Assembly (NCBI GenBank): GCA_002317475.1
Contig: DCIS01000029.1
Coordinates: forward strand, 1-17,596
DNA length: 17,596 nt
Reading direction: 5' to 3'
Origin: Prevotellaceae bacterium UBA1720
GTDB lineage: Bacteria > Bacteroidota > Bacteroidia > Bacteroidales > Bacteroidaceae
The position numbers and the translations under genes were made by a program. Every line of letters starts with the position of its first letter. Positions within the stretch are counted from its first letter, which is position 1. Below are positions 6,894 through 14,879 of this stretch, in pieces. The notes below the pieces were generated by a model, which searched no databases, was not told the origin of the DNA, and saw nothing but the letters and a program-made list of their open reading frames with translations.

Positions 6894-6927
6894 AAAAACA
6901 GAGGTTGAAGGAAAACCATCACCTCTG
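6894..6927 (-). terminator. Intrinsic terminator of the tRNA gene
   Basis: On the minus strand CAGAGGT (complement of 6921-6927) pairs with ACCTCTG (complement of 6899-6905). Further internal pairs occur across a bulge, and TTTTT (complement of 6894-6898) follows directly. It lies 12 bp past the tRNA 3' end. Confidence 0.75.
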
Positions 6928-6938
6928 AAGCCTCGTTG

Positions 6939-7012
6939 TAGCGGGGCCGGGGATTGAACCCGGGACCTCATGATTATGAATCATGCGCTCTAACCAGCTG
7001 AGCTACCCCGCC
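6939..7012 (-). tRNA. tRNA-Met (anticodon CAT)
   Basis: A complete cloverleaf reads on the minus strand. The acceptor arm is GGCGGGG with CCCCGCT, whose first pair is a G-U wobble. T8-A9 and the D arm (GCTCAGCTGGTTAGAGC) follow. The anticodon stem is CATGA/TCATG with loop TTCATAA, giving anticodon CAT, and the T arm is CCGGG-TTCAATC-CCCGG with discriminator A. CCA is not encoded. CAT could be elongator Met or the lysidine-modified Ile2 species. The unpaired features of initiator tRNA are absent, since the first acceptor pair is a wobble rather than C-A. Elongator Met is favoured. Confidence 0.93.
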
Positions 7013-7033
7013 ATCATTTCTTGATTGCGAATG

Positions 7034-7065
7034 CAAAGGTAGGATATTTTTTCATCTTGTGCAAG
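7034..7065 (-). promoter_or_regulatory. Promoter of the tRNA gene
   Basis: On the minus strand CTTG (complement of 7062-7065, three of four matches to TTTG) is followed after 20 bp by TACCTTTG (complement of 7034-7041), a full match to TAnnTTTG. It ends 21 bp before the tRNA 5' end. Confidence 0.75.
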
Positions 7066-7157
7066 AAAAGCATGAGAAAAATACAATAAAAGTTGTAAAA
7101 CAAGCTTAAAGTTTTCCAATTTGTCCCACTAAATTCTTCATTCTTATTTTTTTATCG

Positions 7158-7165
7158 TAACTTTG
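7158..7165 (+). promoter_or_regulatory. -7 box for the lptF/G-ribBA operon
   Basis: TAACTTTG matches the Bacteroidota -7 element TAnnTTTG. No TTTG lies at the expected 19-21 bp upstream; the nearest, at 7120, is too far. Transcription would start near 7172, leaving an untranslated leader of about 70 nt before ATG 7245. That leader shows no riboswitch-like fold. Confidence 0.6.
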
Positions 7166-7244
7166 CACCTCAAATTAATTACGCGCATACGTAACGCACA
7201 CAACGAAGCTAAAAACTTCACCACAAACAAACCAACGAAAGAAG

Positions 7245-8735
7245 ATGAGACTCATCAAGAAAATGGACACATACCTACTGAAGGCTTACCTGCAACTGTT
7301 TGCAGGTACGTTCTTCATCTGCCTGTTTATTTTCTTGATGCAGTTCACCTGGCGTTACGTCAACGAATTGATTGGCAAGGGACTCTCGACCGAAGTACTG
7401 GGCAAGTTCTTCTGGTACGCATCACTCAACCTCGTACCCATGTCTCTCCCTTTGGCCATTTTGCTGGCTGCCCTCATCTCGTTTGGTAACCTGGGTGAAA
7501 GGCTGGAGCTGCTTAGCATGAAGGCTGCAGGTGTTTCGCTGATCCGTATCTTAACCCCCATCTTCAGTTTCGTGGTACTCTTGAGCATCGGAAGCTTTTA
7601 TTTCCAGAACAAGATTGGTCCGGAAGCAACCAAGCAACTTGGCGCCCTCGTCTACTCCATCAAACAGAAATCTCCGGAACTGGAGATACCTGAAGGCGTC
7701 TTTTACAACGAGATACCTGGCTACAACCTATATGTAGAAAGGAAGGACCGCGAGACTGGTTTGCTGCATGGCGTCATGATTTATCGCAACACAGGAACAA
7801 GCGACGAGGCACAGATTGTATTGGCCGACTCTGGCAGATTACAGAGCACTGAAGACCACCTGCACCTGAAGCTGACCCTGTGGGGCGGAGAACGCTTCCA
7901 GAACATGGCAGCCCAAAATGGCAGACAAATGCTGAAGGCCAATGTGCCCTACATGCGAGAAACATTCTTCCTGGAAGAAGACCTCATTGCCTTCGACGAC
8001 ACCTTCAATGTCATGGACGCCTCGCTATTTGCCGGAAATGCCGCAACCAAGGATATCACGACTATCAATCATGACATCGACTCGCTGGAACAACGACTGA
8101 GTACCGCAGGACACGATATCTACTCCTACTACCTCTCACAGCAACTCAACAGAAACCTGAGACATGGGCGGACAGACTCAGTCAGTATCGTCAAAGGAGT
8201 GGCTCAAGTGGAATCGCTGGACAGCATTAAGAGCCGATTGACAACCGCGCAGCGCCAGACGGTGTGGAAAGGGGCACGAGCCAATTCCCAACAGATGATC
8301 AACGAATGTGAGTTCCGCTCATCCATAGGAAACACATCTGAGATTAATCGTAACTACCGCCAGCACAGAGTGGAGTGGCACAAGAAGTTCACACTCTCCG
8401 TGGCTTGCCTCATATTCTTCTTTATCGGTGCACCTCTTGGAGCCATCATCCGAAAGGGAGGATTGGGACTTCCCGTGGTCATCAGTGTACTGATCTTCAT
8501 CTTCTACTACATCATCAATGTAAGTGGCGAGAAGATGGCAAAATCCGGAGACTGGGAGATACCCTTTGGCGTCTGGCTTAGTAGCATAGTTTTGGCCCCA
8601 ATCGGCGCCTTCCTGACCTACAAGGCCAACAACGACTCAGCCATGTTTGACCTGGACGGCTACCGCAAGTTCTTCAAGAACCTTTTCCGTCGAAGAATTA
8701 AAAAGAATAACCATACAAACAACCAAGAAATATGA
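7245..8735 (+). CDS. LptF/LptG (YjgP/YjgQ) family lipopolysaccharide export permease
   Basis: A 496-residue inner-membrane permease of the LptF/LptG family, which with LptB extracts LPS from the inner membrane and passes it to the periplasmic bridge. The N-terminal half has the family pattern: LIKKMDTYLLKAYLQLFAGT, a membrane helix about 15-35, then MSLPLAILLAALISFGNLGE (helix about 65-85) and a third helix about 105-125. A periplasmic domain (about 130-375) follows. The C terminus carries three helices (about 382-400, 410-430, 445-465). Bacteroidota members are longer than the roughly 360 residues of E. coli. A second ATG six codons in (7263) is possible. Its stop overlaps the ribBA start as ATGA, so the two are co-translated. 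LptF and LptG cannot be told apart by eye. Confidence 0.9.
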   Translation: MRLIKKMDTYLLKAYLQLFAGTFFICLFIFLMQFTWRYVNELIGKGLSTEVLGKFFWYASLNLVPMSLPLAILLAALISFGNLGERLELLSMKAAGVSLIRILTPIFSFVVLLSIGSFYFQNKIGPEATKQLGALVYSIKQKSPELEIPEGVFYNEIPGYNLYVERKDRETGLLHGVMIYRNTGTSDEAQIVLADSGRLQSTEDHLHLKLTLWGGERFQNMAAQNGRQMLKANVPYMRETFFLEEDLIAFDDTFNVMDASLFAGNAATKDITTINHDIDSLEQRLSTAGHDIYSYYLSQQLNRNLRHGRTDSVSIVKGVAQVESLDSIKSRLTTAQRQTVWKGARANSQQMINECEFRSSIGNTSEINRNYRQHRVEWHKKFTLSVACLIFFFIGAPLGAIIRKGGLGLPVVISVLIFIFYYIINVSGEKMAKSGDWEIPFGVWLSSIVLAPIGAFLTYKANNDSAMFDLDGYRKFFKNLFRRRIKKNNHTNNQEI

Positions 8736-9940
8736 ACGTATCTGCCTTAAGCAGTGTAGAAGAAGCATTGGAGGACTTCCGACAGGGCAAGTTCGTCATT
8801 GTTGTTGACGACGAGGACCGCGAGAATGAAGGAGACTTCATCACCGCAGCTGAAATGATCACCCCCGAAAAAGTCAATTTCATGCTGCAGAATGGACGAG
8901 GCGTACTCTGCGCCCCTATTACCATAAGCCGAGCCAAGGAACTGGAACTGCCTCATCAGGTGGAAGAGAACACCTCGATGCTCGGCACCCCCTTCACCGT
9001 TACCGTAGACCTTTTGGAGGGTTGTACAACCGGTGTGAGTGCTCATGACCGTGCTGCCACCATTCGTGCCCTGGCAGACCCCAGCACCAAACCATCTGCA
9101 TTTGGACGTCCCGGCCACATCAATCCCCTCTATGCCCAGGACAAGGGCGTGCTGAAGCGTGCCGGACACACTGAGGCAGGTATAGACATGGCACGACTGG
9201 CAGGTCTGCAGCCCGCTGCCGCCCTGATCGAAATCCTCAACGAGGATGGCACCATGGCTCGCCTACCCCAACTGAAGGAGGTTGCGAAGCGTTTCGACAT
9301 CAAAATCATCAGCATACGCGACTTGATAGCTTATCGCCTGCGCCAGGAATCGCTTGTAGAGAAAGGGGTTGAAGCTGACATGCCTACCGAGTATGGTCAC
9401 TTCCGCATCATTCCTTTCCGTCAGAAAAGCAACGGACTGGAGCACGTAGCCCTGATCAAAGGCGAATGGGCTGCTGATGAACCTATCCTGGTACGTATGC
9501 ACAGCAGCTGTATGACGGGAGACATCTTCGGCAGCCGTCGATGCGATTGTGGCGAGCAGCTTCACAAGAGCATGCAACTGATTGAGCAGGAGGGCAAGGG
9601 ACTGATCGTCTACTTGAACCAGGAGGGACGAGGCATCGGGCTCATGAACAAGATAGCAGCCTACAAACTGCAGGAGCAGGGCGAGGATACTGTAGATGCC
9701 AACCTCCATCTGGGATTTCGTGCCGACGAGCGTGACTATGGCGTAGGTGCACAGATACTATGCGAACTGGGCGTAAGCAAGATCCGGCTCATCACGAACA
9801 ACCCCGTCAAGAGGGTGGGCTTGGAAGGCTATGGGTTGGAGATTGTGGAAAATGTTGGCATCGAGATTAAGCCCAATCCCTTCAACGAGCGCTACCTGCG
9901 CACAAAGAAGGAGCGCATGGGCCATCTGCTAAAACTCTGA
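8732..9940 (+). CDS. ribBA: Bifunctional DHBP synthase / GTP cyclohydrolase II
   Basis: A 402-residue fusion that starts both branches of riboflavin synthesis. The N-terminal RibB domain (about 1-205) makes 3,4-dihydroxy-2-butanone 4-phosphate from ribulose 5-phosphate; DDEDRENEGD (26-35) is its acidic, Mg2+-binding loop, and the RPGHINPL and HTEAGIDMA motifs are present. The C-terminal RibA domain (about 206-402) opens GTP; C260, C271 and C273 in the SSCMTGDIFGSRRCDC region are the zinc ligands and EGRGIGLMNK is the catalytic loop. Both halves look intact. The start overlaps the permease stop by four bases. No FMN riboswitch is visible upstream of the operon. Confidence 0.96.
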   Translation: MNVSALSSVEEALEDFRQGKFVIVVDDEDRENEGDFITAAEMITPEKVNFMLQNGRGVLCAPITISRAKELELPHQVEENTSMLGTPFTVTVDLLEGCTTGVSAHDRAATIRALADPSTKPSAFGRPGHINPLYAQDKGVLKRAGHTEAGIDMARLAGLQPAAALIEILNEDGTMARLPQLKEVAKRFDIKIISIRDLIAYRLRQESLVEKGVEADMPTEYGHFRIIPFRQKSNGLEHVALIKGEWAADEPILVRMHSSCMTGDIFGSRRCDCGEQLHKSMQLIEQEGKGLIVYLNQEGRGIGLMNKIAAYKLQEQGEDTVDANLHLGFRADERDYGVGAQILCELGVSKIRLITNNPVKRVGLEGYGLEIVENVGIEIKPNPFNERYLRTKKERMGHLLKL

Positions 9941-10024
9941 GCAAGACAACTTGCAAAGCATTACATTACACAAAATTGTGTTTTTCAAAAAGATAATTAT
10001 TATAGATTAATTAAAGATTAAACT

Positions 10025-10726
10025 ATGAGCGATTACGAAAAGAACTACGGAAACTATGGTGTTCAAGAGAATGCCGTAGTAGTGACCATGAACAAGGTTT
10101 ACAGTTGGATGACACTCGCCTTGGTCGTTACCGCCTTGACTGCCATGTATGTAGCTCAAAGCGAAACTATCCTGGGTCTGGTTTTCGGCAATAGTGCCAT
10201 GCCTTGGATATTGATGCTCGCAGAGGTTGGAGTAGTAATGTACTTGGGTGCCCGTATCAACAGAATCAGTTTTACCACCGCCCTTACCCTCTTCGGTGTG
10301 TATTCAATTCTGAATGGCGTAGTACTATCAGTCATATTGCTGGTGTACGAACTCAGCACCATCTATGCGGCATTCTTCGCAACAGCAGGAACATTTGCAG
10401 CCATGAGTTTCATCGGCTATACCACCAAGAAGGATCTCTCAGGCCTTGGCGGAATCCTGACCATGGCTCTCATCGGACTGATCATTGCCAGCCTGGTCAA
10501 CATCTTCTTCCACAACGATACGCTGACCAGCATCATCACCTATGCCGGTGTCTTCATCTTTGTAGGACTGACTGCCTATGACACCCAGAAAATCAAGAAT
10601 ATGCTAGCATACAGCAACGGAGTAGACCAACGCAAGATCGGTCTGCTTGGCGCTTTATCCCTCTATCTGGACTTCATCAACCTCTTCCTCTACATCCTTC
10701 GCCTGTTAGGAAGCAGAAGAAACTAA
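10025..10726 (+). CDS. Bax inhibitor-1/YccA family membrane protein
   Basis: A 233-residue integral membrane protein with about seven hydrophobic helices, starting near residue 20 and spaced to the C terminus. Family features include MTLALVVTALTAMYVA in the first helix, the TTKKDLSGLGG loop, and VGLTAYDTQKIKNM before the last helix, whose acidic residue matches the Ca2+/pH-sensing region of BsYetJ. BI-1/YccA proteins act as membrane leak channels or, in E. coli (YccA), modulate the FtsH protease. The job here is not fixed by context. It lies 84 bp after ribBA and 52 bp before the aminotransferase ATG on the same strand. The upstream gap is A+T-rich but shows no clear promoter. Confidence 0.9.
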   Translation: MSDYEKNYGNYGVQENAVVVTMNKVYSWMTLALVVTALTAMYVAQSETILGLVFGNSAMPWILMLAEVGVVMYLGARINRISFTTALTLFGVYSILNGVVLSVILLVYELSTIYAAFFATAGTFAAMSFIGYTTKKDLSGLGGILTMALIGLIIASLVNIFFHNDTLTSIITYAGVFIFVGLTAYDTQKIKNMLAYSNGVDQRKIGLLGALSLYLDFINLFLYILRLLGSRRN

Positions 10727-10778
10727 CAAGTTGAATCATTATATTGTTCAAGCAAACATATTAACAACATACAAGCCA

Positions 10779-11972
10779 ATGAATACTTTATCAGAAAGAC
10801 TGAACCGTCTGGCACCCAGTGCCACCCTGGCAATGAGTCAGCGCAGCAGCGAGCTCAAGGCTCAAGGCGTTGACGTAATCAACATGAGCGTAGGTGAACC
10901 TGACTTCAACACGCCCGACCATATCAAGGCTGCAGCTATCAAGGCTGTTGAGGAGAACTGGAGTCGCTATTCTCCCGTTCCTGGTTACCCCGAACTAAAG
11001 AAGGCTATCGTCAACAAACTGAAGAACGAAAACGGTCTGGATTACACTCCCGCTCAGATTCTCTGCAGCAATGGTGCAAAGCAGAGCGTCTGCAACGCTA
11101 TCATGGCACTGGTGAATGCTGGCGATGAGGTCATCATCCCCGCTCCCTACTGGGTAAGCTATCCCCAGATGGTACTCTTGGCAGAGGGTACCCCCGTATT
11201 TGTAGAGGCAAAGATCGAGGCAGATTTCAAGATTACCCCTGAGCAGCTCGAGGCTTCCATCACCCCCAAGACTCGCGCCATCATCCTCTGCTCTCCCAGC
11301 AACCCTACAGGTTCTGTATATAGCAAGGACGAGCTCGAGGCTCTGAAGAATGTCCTTCTGAAGTATCCTCGCGTCATCGTGATTGCCGACGAGATTTACG
11401 AACACATCAACTATGTAGGCGAGCATGCATCAATGGCCCAGTTTGATGACATTAAGGATCGTGTAGTCATCATCAATGGTGTGAGCAAGGCTTACGCCAT
11501 GACAGGTTGGCGTATCGGTTTCATTGCCGCTCCAGACTGGATTGTAAAGGGTTGCAACAAGTTACAGGGCCAGTACACCAGTGGTCCTTGCTCAGTAAGT
11601 CAGAAAGCTGCAGAGGCTGCTTTTGCTGGTGATCAGCAGTGCGTAGAGGATATGCGCTTCGCTTTTGAGCGTCGCAAGAACCTCATCGTGAAGTTGGCTA
11701 AGGAGATTCCCGGTCTTGAAGTTAACGACCCTCAGGGTGCTTTCTATCTCTTCCCCAAGTGCAGCAGTTTCTTCGGCAAGGCTGATGGTGACCGCAAGAT
11801 CAACAACAGCACCGACCTGGCCATGTATCTCCTCGAGGTTGGCCACGTGGCAACAGTAGGTGGTGACGCATTCGGTTCACCCGAGTGTTTCCGCATGAGC
11901 TATGCTACCAGTGACGAGAACATCGTGGAGGCCATGCGCCGTATCAAGGAGACCTTAGCTCGTCTGGCATAA
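10779..11972 (+). CDS. aspC: Class I pyridoxal-phosphate aminotransferase (aspartate aminotransferase)
   Basis: A 397-residue fold-type I aminotransferase, probably interconverting aspartate and 2-oxoglutarate with oxaloacetate and glutamate in the cytosol. ATG 10779 (MNTLSERLNRLAPSATLAMS) is the natural family start; an upstream TTG at 10731 would add 16 residues unlike the family. K237 in NGVSKAYAMTGWRIGF forms the PLP Schiff base. Other signatures are SVGEPDFNTPDHIKAA, the NGAKQS phosphate loop, SPSNPTGSVYS with the ring-contacting Asn, and DEIYEHINY. The type resembles the subgroup Ib (Thermus/Bacillus-like) enzymes. Two strong hairpins follow the stop. Prephenate or other amino-acceptor specificity cannot be excluded. 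Confidence 0.92.
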   Translation: MNTLSERLNRLAPSATLAMSQRSSELKAQGVDVINMSVGEPDFNTPDHIKAAAIKAVEENWSRYSPVPGYPELKKAIVNKLKNENGLDYTPAQILCSNGAKQSVCNAIMALVNAGDEVIIPAPYWVSYPQMVLLAEGTPVFVEAKIEADFKITPEQLEASITPKTRAIILCSPSNPTGSVYSKDELEALKNVLLKYPRVIVIADEIYEHINYVGEHASMAQFDDIKDRVVIINGVSKAYAMTGWRIGFIAAPDWIVKGCNKLQGQYTSGPCSVSQKAAEAAFAGDQQCVEDMRFAFERRKNLIVKLAKEIPGLEVNDPQGAFYLFPKCSSFFGKADGDRKINNSTDLAMYLLEVGHVATVGGDAFGSPECFRMSYATSDENIVEAMRRIKETLARLA

Positions 11973-11983
11973 GTCTACACAAG

Positions 11984-12020
11984 GTTAACAGGAGTAAGGT
12001 TTGCGCCAACTCCTGTTAAC
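11984..12020 (+). terminator. 12-bp perfect hairpin after the aminotransferase
   Basis: GTTAACAGGAGT (11984-11995) and ACTCCTGTTAAC (12009-12020) are perfectly complementary around a 13-nt loop. No T-run follows on the plus strand, so it may act together with the next hairpin. Confidence 0.65.
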
Positions 12021-12027
12021 TACATAT

Positions 12028-12056
12028 AAAAAAAGGAGGCCCGAAGGTCTCCTTTT
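12028..12056. terminator. Bidirectional terminator between aminotransferase and ferredoxin
   Basis: AAAAGGAG (12031-12038) pairs with CTCCTTTT (12049-12056). Three further pairs (one G-U) close a CGAA tetraloop. On the minus strand the stem is followed by seven T (complement of 12028-12034, partly in the stem), making a good terminator for the ferredoxin gene. On the plus strand only TTTT follows. Confidence 0.8.
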
Positions 12057-12078
12057 AAATCTCTTATCTTCCGTAAAA

Positions 12079-12243
12079 TTACAGAGAAATAGCGCCACTG
12101 GGGCAAGCATCTGCACAAGTACCACACTCGGTGCACTCGTCAGGATTGATTGAATACTTGTCGCCTTCAGAGATTGCTCCTACGGGACATTCATCGATAC
12201 ATGTGCCGCAAGCAACACAGTCGTCACCAATTACGTAAGCCAT
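12079..12243 (-). CDS. Small 2x[4Fe-4S] ferredoxin
   Basis: A 54-residue clostridial-type ferredoxin. It has two CxxCxxCxxxCP cluster motifs: CVACGTCIDECPVGAI (residues 9-24) and CTECGTCADACPSGAI (37-52), related by an internal duplication. All eight cysteines are present, so it should carry two low-potential [4Fe-4S] clusters and serve as a soluble electron carrier for enzymes such as pyruvate:ferredoxin oxidoreductase or hydrogenase, in keeping with an anaerobe. The start ATG (complement of 12241-12243) gives MAYVIGDD. It has its own -7 box and ends at the bidirectional terminator, so it is a single-gene unit. Confidence 0.96.
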   Translation of the reverse strand: MAYVIGDDCVACGTCIDECPVGAISEGDKYSINPDECTECGTCADACPSGAISL

Positions 12244-12289
12244 AATCTTATTAATGTTTTAGGTTATTGAAATGTTCTTAATTGTATGG

Positions 12290-12297
12290 CAAAGGTA
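12290..12297 (-). promoter_or_regulatory. -7 box of the ferredoxin gene
   Basis: TACCTTTG on the minus strand (complement of 12290-12297) matches TAnnTTTG, 46 bp before the ferredoxin ATG. No TTTG is seen at the usual -33 distance. A short inverted repeat, TGGCG (12313-12317) with CGCCA (12326-12330), sits just where an upstream regulator could bind. Confidence 0.6.
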
Positions 12298-12400
12298 ATC
12301 AAAAATAATTAATGGCGTATCATTTCGCCACATTTTTTTTGCCTCGAATCATCAAAATCTATTATTAAGGCAATAAAAAGACAAAAAACTTGTTTTTAGA

Positions 12401-13105
12401 ATGATGAAAAAAGGACTGCTCATACTCATATTGTTGCTGACCTCACTCTCGGGTGTGGCTCAGGAACGACGTGTTATGAACCGCCCCTATCTGGATCTTC
12501 GCCAACTGCATTATGGATTCCTTTTGGGTTTTCACATGCAGGATATGGAGTTTACCAACACTGGAAGAATCGCAGAAAACGGAGAGCAATGGTACAGCGA
12601 GATCGACAGTTACAGTCCCGGATTTAACGTAGGCGTCTTAGCTGAGTTGCGCTTGAACCAATACCTGGGTCTGCGCTTCACCCCTACCCTGTTTTTTGGA
12701 CAAAAAAGAGCATGGTTTCATGAACAGACCAGCGGTCGAGATACAACACAGGTCATTAAGAGTACCCAGATCGCTTTCCCCATTGATTTAAAGTTCGCTG
12801 CGCCCCGCTACAACAATTTCCGTCCGTATTTCATTGCAGGTGTTTCGCCCAGCATAGACCTTACAACGCGCAAACATCATGCCTTGCTGATGGGGGCAAT
12901 GGATTGTAGTTTGGAAATAGGTATGGGATGCGACGTGTATCTTCGCTACTTCAAGTTGATACCTGAAGTAAAATTTTGCTTTGGATTAGCCAACCTTCTC
13001 AAGAAGGATCGAACAGACCTGCTTGATGCCTCTTTGATGAAATACACAGACGCCTTAGACCGAGCCCGGTCAAAGATGATTGTATTCACCCTTTACTTTG
13101 AATAA
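12401..13105 (+). CDS. porT: PorT-like outer membrane beta-barrel protein (T9SS accessory)
   Basis: A 234-residue protein with a signal peptide (1-21, cut at GVA-Q), predicted to form an eight-strand outer-membrane-type barrel ending in the aromatic strand MIVFTLYFE. The order of motifs fits the PorT family: YLDLRQLHYGFLLGFHMQDM, SPGFNVGVLAELRLNQYLGL, then RYFKLIPEVKFCFGLANLL and KYTDALDRARSKMIVFTLYF. PorT is needed for type IX secretion in Porphyromonas gingivalis. The InlB-repeat protein at the end of this window carries a T9SS-like tail, so a working T9SS is plausible. The start could equally be the second ATG at 12404. It could also be a more general PorT-family barrel not tied to secretion. 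It converges on the nucleotidase gene with only 20 bp between stops. Confidence 0.75.
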   Translation: MMKKGLLILILLLTSLSGVAQERRVMNRPYLDLRQLHYGFLLGFHMQDMEFTNTGRIAENGEQWYSEIDSYSPGFNVGVLAELRLNQYLGLRFTPTLFFGQKRAWFHEQTSGRDTTQVIKSTQIAFPIDLKFAAPRYNNFRPYFIAGVSPSIDLTTRKHHALLMGAMDCSLEIGMGCDVYLRYFKLIPEVKFCFGLANLLKKDRTDLLDASLMKYTDALDRARSKMIVFTLYFE

Positions 13106-13125
13106 CAAAGACCAGTGCATGACAC

Positions 13126-13953
13126 TTACTCTACCATGAGAGAGACAGTACCAACAAAACGGCCGTTCTTTCCCTGGTGATCTAATAGCACACGATATCC
13201 CTCCTTATCCTCTACGTACTCAGGCACTGTGAGATATGTGTGCGTGTGCCCCCCAAGCACAACGTCAATACCGGTAGTTTTGCTGATAAAAGCAGGGTCC
13301 ATGCTTGGATCACTTCCTGTGCCCAAGTGAGAAAGGCATATCACGATGTCACACTTTTCTTCACCACGCAAGCGGTCAATGACAGGTTGTGCGGCTGTGA
13401 CAGGATCAATAAACTTGGTATCTCCACATGTAGAAGATGCTACCAGACCATTCAGTTCAGGAGACACCCCGAAAATACCAACCCGTTTGCCATTACACTC
13501 TTTTACGATATAGGGTTTGACAAGTCCCTCAACAGGTGTACCAGAGAAATCATAATTGCAGCAGACCACTGGGAAATTAGCCATACGGAATATGCGAGCC
13601 ATATTCTCCAAGCCGAAATCAAACTCATGGTTGCCAATGGTGCAAGCATCATAACCCATCTCATTCATCAATTTCACCTCTACCTCACCTTTATATAGAT
13701 TATAATAGACTGACCCTTGTGAGAAGTCACCACAATCCAACAATAGCAGGTTGTCGTGCTCGCTGCGCAGTTGGTCTATCAGGACCGACCGACGAACATA
13801 GCCTCCCTTATCAGCCTGTTGTACGTCTGGATTGTTGGGAGAAACGGGCTCAACACATGAATGTGTGTCACTAGTGTGTACGATAAAAACCTCCTGCTGG
13901 GCATAGGCAGTAAACCCTGTCATCCATGCCAATAGTATCAATATCTTACGCAT
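13126..13953 (-). CDS. Secreted metallophosphatase, N-terminal catalytic half of a split 5'-nucleotidase
   Basis: A 275-residue calcineurin-like phosphoesterase matching only the catalytic domain of UshA-type 5'-nucleotidases. Signal peptide 1-18 (TAYA-Q) places it in the periplasm. The two-metal site is complete: D29 and H31 (SDTH), D76 (GDFSQGS), N108 and H109 (GNHEFD), H208 (SHLG), H235 and H237 (GGHTHT). Full-length UshA is about 550 residues; here the nucleoside-binding domain is missing and is encoded by the gene just upstream in transcription. The two are 60 bp apart on the same strand and probably form one operon. No lipobox is seen. It may act alone as a general phosphatase or need the partner for nucleotide specificity. 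Confidence 0.88.
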   Translation of the reverse strand: MRKILILLAWMTGFTAYAQQEVFIVHTSDTHSCVEPVSPNNPDVQQADKGGYVRRSVLIDQLRSEHDNLLLLDCGDFSQGSVYYNLYKGEVEVKLMNEMGYDACTIGNHEFDFGLENMARIFRMANFPVVCCNYDFSGTPVEGLVKPYIVKECNGKRVGIFGVSPELNGLVASSTCGDTKFIDPVTAAQPVIDRLRGEEKCDIVICLSHLGTGSDPSMDPAFISKTTGIDVVLGGHTHTYLTVPEYVEDKEGYRVLLDHQGKNGRFVGTVSLMVE

Positions 13954-14013
13954 ATTTATTTTCGTTTTGGGAAGAAAGAAAGAACATTCTGTCTATCAGG
14001 AAAGAAGCAAAAG

Positions 14014-14760
14014 TTACTGAGCAACAGTGACTCGTCCCTCGATTTTGGAATCAATAGTACCATGCTGACGAATAGTTTTCATCAACACATCACGAACCGG
14101 AACCTCACTTTGACGGATGCCTGACCGTTTCTTCAAGGCATACATTTTGTCGTTGCCCTCTGCCAGATAGTCCAAGGTAGCAACATTGTAGATGCGCTCG
14201 GGACTAATGGGTTGTCCAGAGACAGTAGCACTTTGCAACTGACCATCTTTGGTGATAACCAGTTTCACCTCGTGACTTAAGGCCTCCCCTCCAACGGCAG
14301 CGATATTTTGAAAAAGTTCCTGCAACTGTTCGCCCTTCAACTGCACTACACATAGCATGTTCTGAAATGGAGAAATCAGCATGATGTCCCCTTGACGGAT
14401 CACACCTGCCGCAAGATTGTTACGCAAACCACCTACATTGGCCAAGCCAAGATCCGCCTTGCCTTTGCCGTCAAAGTCGCTCTGCTCAACCAATGCATCT
14501 GCCACCCAATTACCCAACAGACTCTCTGGACGACCACCTTTCATGGCCACCTTGCTTTCACCCAGAATAGGAGCCATAATGCTGTCCACACCTGCCTTAT
14601 ACGAAGCAAGTATAGCATCAAAACTCTTCCTTTGTGCTCCGTCATATCTGCTAGTAATCTCATACCTACTAGCGCGGATCTGTCTAACTTTTGAACGCTG
14701 AGCAAACCCAATTTCGCTCATGGTGAAAAGCAAAACAATAATACAAGTAATATTTCTCAT
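14014..14760 (-). CDS. Secreted 5'-nucleotidase C-terminal domain protein (substrate-binding half)
   Basis: A 248-residue protein that corresponds to the C-terminal, nucleoside-binding domain of UshA-type 5'-nucleotidases. Signal peptide 1-20 ends at GFA-Q. Recognised elements are GGRPESLLGNWVADAL (75-90), the NVGGLRNN substrate loop (108-115), GDIMLISPFQN (124-134) and DYLAEGNDKM, the counterpart of the aromatic/Gly-Asp loop that stacks on the base. It has no metal-binding motifs, so it cannot hydrolyse phosphate on its own. It is transcribed before the catalytic half from a consensus promoter at 14796-14827, so the order is reversed relative to the domains of a single-chain enzyme. Similar split pairs occur in other Bacteroidales as far as I recall. 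Confidence 0.88.
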   Translation of the reverse strand: MRNITCIIVLLFTMSEIGFAQRSKVRQIRASRYEITSRYDGAQRKSFDAILASYKAGVDSIMAPILGESKVAMKGGRPESLLGNWVADALVEQSDFDGKGKADLGLANVGGLRNNLAAGVIRQGDIMLISPFQNMLCVVQLKGEQLQELFQNIAAVGGEALSHEVKLVITKDGQLQSATVSGQPISPERIYNVATLDYLAEGNDKMYALKKRSGIRQSEVPVRDVLMKTIRQHGTIDSKIEGRVTVAQ

Positions 14761-14795
14761 ACCTTAGTAACGGTTTTTTATGCTTTTTTACCACA

Positions 14796-14827
14796 CAAAA
14801 ATACAAAAAACCATGAAAAGAGACAAA
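14796..14827 (-). promoter_or_regulatory. Consensus promoter of the split 5'-nucleotidase operon
   Basis: On the minus strand TTTG (complement of 14824-14827), 20 bp, then TATTTTTG (complement of 14796-14803): a full match to the Bacteroidota consensus. It sits 35 bp upstream of the ATG at 14760 and is divergent from the rplS promoter. Confidence 0.85.
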
Positions 14828-14865
14828 TTTGTGGGAAGTTTAAACGCTTTCTTCGTTTTTTTTCG

Positions 14866-14873
14866 TACCTTTG
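14866..14873 (+). promoter_or_regulatory. -7 box of rplS
   Basis: TACCTTTG matches TAnnTTTG. Transcription should begin near 14880, giving a leader of roughly 90 nt. No good TTTG lies 19-21 bp upstream. A GTTTAAAC palindrome (14838-14845) is close to the -33 position. Confidence 0.7.
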
Positions 14874-14879
14874 CATCCG

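Noticed and set aside
6939..7012. Integration site for a mobile element at the tRNA gene
   Set aside because: No integrase gene and no repeated copy of the tRNA 3' end found in the window.
7166..7244. FMN riboswitch ahead of the ribBA operon
   Set aside because: The leader is only about 70 nt and A+T-rich, and none of the conserved RFN blocks is visible.
10731..10778. Longer aminotransferase from TTG 10731
   Set aside because: The added 16 residues are unlike the family N terminus; ATG 10779 gives the normal length and sequence.
13126..14760. Frameshifted or broken ushA pseudogene
   Set aside because: The halves are in the reverse order for one broken gene, each has a signal peptide, and all key residues are kept.
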